Source of the DNA: Caulobacterales bacterium | GTDB lineage: Bacteria; Pseudomonadota; Alphaproteobacteria; Caulobacterales; Parvularculaceae | Direction: 5' to 3' | Assembly (NCBI GenBank): GCA_020638525.1 | Contig: JACKIL010000010.1 | Coordinates: 1-64,000 of the forward strand | DNA length: 64,000 nucleotides | Shown here: positions 61,887 through 64,000 of the stretch, one piece after another | How the letters are laid out: each line of letters begins with the position of its first letter | Numbering within the stretch: position 1 is the stretch's first letter | The notes under the pieces: generated by a model | The model's input: only the letters and a program-made list of their open reading frames with translations | Told to the model about the DNA's origin: nothing | Databases searched by the model: none | Translations under genes and position numbers: made by a program

Positions 61887-63587
61887 ATGGTGGAAACGAC
61901 CCAAAGCTATGTGTGCGGCGTGTCCGATACGCCGCTCCTTTATTCGACGATCGGCGCGGCGCTGGACGACGTCGCGGAGCGCTATGGCGATCGGCCGGCG
62001 CTTATCGTGCGTCATCAGAATGTGCGGCTTTCCTACCGGGAATTCGCTGACGAAGTGGAACGCTTCGCGGCGGGCCTTCTTGCGATCGGGCTTCGGCCCG
62101 GCGATCGCGTCGGCGTGTGGTCGCCGAACAAGGCGGAATGGGTGATTGCGCAATTCGCGACGGCGAAGGTCGGCATCATCCTTGTCACGATCAACCCGGC
62201 TTATCGGCTCTCGGAACTCGAATACGCGCTGAACAAAGTCAGCTGCAAAGCGCTGATCCTCGCTGACCGCTTCAAGACGAGCGATTATGTCGGCATGGTG
62301 CGCGCGCTTGCGCCGGAAGCGAGCCATTGCGCGCCGGGTTCTCTCAAGAGCAAGAAACTGCCGACGCTCGAATCCCTCATTCTGATTGGAAAGGAAGAGG
62401 AGGCGGGCTTCTTCCGGTTCAATGACATCGCCGAGATGGCGACGCGCGAGCGCCGTGACCGGGTGGCCGCGATCGGCGCCGCACTGACGCCCGACGATCC
62501 GATCAATATTCAGTTCACGAGCGGGACCACCGGCTTTCCGAAGGGCGCGACGCTCACGCACCACAACATTCTGAACAATGGACGCTTCGTCGCCGAACGT
62601 CAGCGTTTTTCGGAAGAGGACCGCCTTTGCATTCCCGTGCCGCTCTATCACTGCTTCGGCATGGTGATGGCGGTGATGGGCTGCGTGACGCATGGCGCGG
62701 CGATGATTTTTCCGGATGAAGCTTTCGATCCCGTGAGCGTGCTGAAAGCGGTGGAAGCGGAGAAATGCACGGCGCTCTACGGCGTGCCGACGATGTTTAT
62801 CGCAGAGCTCAACCATCCGGATTTTGCGACCTTCGATCTTTCAAGCCTGCGGACAGGCGTTATGGCGGGCGCGCCGTGCCCCGTCGACATCATGCGCCTC
62901 GTCATCGGCAAGATGCATATGGCTGATGTGACGATCTGTTATGGGATGACGGAGACGAGCCCGGTCAGCTTCCAGTCCATGCCGGACGATGATCTTGAAA
63001 AGCGCGTTTCGACTGTGGGCGCCATCCACCCATATGTCGAAGTGAAGATTGTCGATGAGCACGGGCGCATCGTTCCGCACGGTCATCAGGGCGAACTTCT
63101 GACGCGCGGATATTCGGTCATGCGGGGCTACTGGGCGGATGAAGAAAAGACTCGTGATGCTATCGACGCGGGCGGATGGATGCACACCGGCGACCTCGCT
63201 GTCATGGATGAGAACGGTTATTGCCGCATTACAGGCCGCGTGAAGGACATGATCATTCGCGGCGGTGAAAACGTCTATCCGCGTGAAATCGAAGAATATC
63301 TCTATCGCCATCCCCATGTCGAAGACGTGCAAGTGTTCGGCGTTCCTGATCATAAGTATGGCGAGGAAGTGTGCGCCTGGATCAAGCTGAAGGCGGGCGT
63401 GCATGCAGTCGAGGAAGAGATAAAAGCGTTTTGCAAAGGGCAGATCGCGCATTACAAAATCCCGCGCTATGTCCGCTTCGTCGAGGAGTTTCCGATGACG
63501 GTTACGGGCAAGGTGCAGAAATTCGTAATGCGCGAGCAGATGACGGAAGAATTGACCACGCAGCAGAGCCAGTCGGCCGACAAATAG
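61887..63587 (+). CDS. AMP-dependent acyl-CoA synthetase (medium/long-chain or aryl type)
   Basis: This 566-residue adenylate-forming ligase has the ATP motif [18 protein letters not shown], the acid pocket region [15 protein letters not shown], the hinge [20 protein letters not shown], and the catalytic Lys in [10 protein letters not shown]. It activates a carboxylic acid with CoA. The protein is closer to the FadD3/AcsM-like group than to the ligase at 39308. Its position before an aldehyde dehydrogenase suggests it activates the acid made from the amine. The ATG follows AGGAAGA. Confidence 0.92.
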   Translation: MVETTQSYVCGVSDTPLLYSTIGAALDDVAERYGDRPALIVRHQNVRLSYREFADEVERFAAGLLAIGLRPGDRVGVWSPNKAEWVIAQFATAKVGIILVTINPAYRLSELEYALNKVSCKALILADRFKTSDYVGMVRALAPEASHCAPGSLKSKKLPTLESLILIGKEEEAGFFRFNDIAEMATRERRDRVAAIGAALTPDDPINIQFTSGTTGFPKGATLTHHNILNNGRFVAERQRFSEEDRLCIPVPLYHCFGMVMAVMGCVTHGAAMIFPDEAFDPVSVLKAVEAEKCTALYGVPTMFIAELNHPDFATFDLSSLRTGVMAGAPCPVDIMRLVIGKMHMADVTICYGMTETSPVSFQSMPDDDLEKRVSTVGAIHPYVEVKIVDEHGRIVPHGHQGELLTRGYSVMRGYWADEEKTRDAIDAGGWMHTGDLAVMDENGYCRITGRVKDMIIRGGENVYPREIEEYLYRHPHVEDVQVFGVPDHKYGEEVCAWIKLKAGVHAVEEEIKAFCKGQIAHYKIPRYVRFVEEFPMTVTGKVQKFVMREQMTEELTTQQSQSADK

Positions 63588-63618
63588 AGCCGGTGGGCGG
63601 CGTTTAGGAGGTATGGCT

Positions 63619-64000
63619 ATGAGCGACGTAAAAATGCTGATCAACGGCAAGCTCGTTGAAGGCGATCACAAATTGAAAGTGGTGAATCCCGCGACGGAGG
63701 AAGTCTTCTCCGTCGTGGCGCGCGCATCGAAAGATCAGGCGGCCGAAGCGGTTGCGGCGGCGAAAGCCGCTTTCCCCGGATGGGCTGCGACGCCGATCGA
63801 AAAGCGCCAGGCGATCGTGACGGCGATTGCAGACGTCATTCATAAGAACGCGGACGAGCTGGCGCGCCTCCTGACGGCCGAGCAGGGCAAACCGCTGACG
63901 GAAGCGGCGGGAGAGGCCGCCTGGTCAGAAGGGTATATGCGCCATTACGCGACGCTCTCCCTTGAGACGAAAGTCATTCAGGACGATGAGAATGCGCGCG
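63619..64000 (+). CDS. Aldehyde dehydrogenase, N-terminal part (cut by the window end)
   Basis: The frame is open to the end of the window, giving about 127 residues of an NAD(P)-dependent aldehyde dehydrogenase. LINGKLVEGDHKLKVVNPAT and LTAEQGKPLTEAAGE are standard N-terminal landmarks; the catalytic Cys and Glu lie beyond the window. ATG 63619 has AGGAGG seven bases upstream; ATG 63613 lies too close to it. It starts 31 bases after the CoA ligase. Oxidation of the aldehyde made by the amine dehydrogenase is a natural role. Confidence 0.92.
   Translation, partial: MSDVKMLINGKLVEGDHKLKVVNPATEEVFSVVARASKDQAAEAVAAAKAAFPGWAATPIEKRQAIVTAIADVIHKNADELARLLTAEQGKPLTEAAGEAAWSEGYMRHYATLSLETKVIQDDENAR

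Overview
The window looks like chromosomal DNA of a GC-rich, Gram-negative alphaproteobacterium. It holds three TonB-dependent receptors, a complete RND efflux pump, LuxR/TetR/MarR regulators, several acyl-CoA enzymes, and multi-gene operons joined by ATGA/GTGA overlaps. A member of the Caulobacterales/Parvularculales group would fit, but this is inferred from gene content alone. No rRNA, tRNA, CRISPR array, phage or insertion sequence was seen.

Layout. 1-11.6 kb: the 3' part of a TonB receptor, a serine hydrolase, a decayed DUF885 gene, a membrane diguanylate cyclase, an ATP-synthase-gamma-like fragment, an ECHDC3-like crotonase, a LuxR regulator, a cupin, a second TonB receptor, an SDR and a VOC protein. 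11.6-18.2 kb: an RND pump (outer-membrane factor, permease, adaptor) diverging from a TetR regulator, with a near-perfect 22-bp palindrome between them. 18.2-23.8 kb: four two-component proteins with no DNA-binding output domain. 24.0-32.9 kb: a five-gene operon for an unusual type I secretion system. It consists of a 902-residue acidic repeat protein, two ABC half-transporters with decayed ATPase motifs, an HlyD adaptor, and a pseudo-receiver/ATPase regulator. 33-34.5 kb: an amino-acid permease.

35-64 kb is a catabolic region that reads as one pathway for tryptamine, auxin (indole-3-acetate) or a related aromatic amine. A tryptophan-tryptophylquinone amine dehydrogenase with two cytochromes c would make the aldehyde. 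A terminal aldehyde dehydrogenase would make the acid, and two CoA ligases could activate it. A two-subunit Rieske oxygenase would attack the ring. A cysteine-less thiolase homologue paired with a DUF35 protein could act as a retro-aldolase. A cyclase-family enzyme resembles isatin hydrolase. An IorA/IorB-type 2-oxoacid oxidoreductase could turn isatinate into 2-aminobenzoyl-CoA. A fused flavin monooxygenase/old-yellow-enzyme protein resembles 2-aminobenzoyl-CoA monooxygenase/reductase. An acyl-CoA dehydrogenase, a crotonase, SDRs and a RidA-like protein could finish the job. Two MarR and one TetR regulator sit inside the region. Clear palindromic operators include TAGGAC-N4-GTCCTA, present both before the TetR gene and before the amine dehydrogenase operon. 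The chemistry is an inference from families and gene order; no substrate is proven by the sequence.
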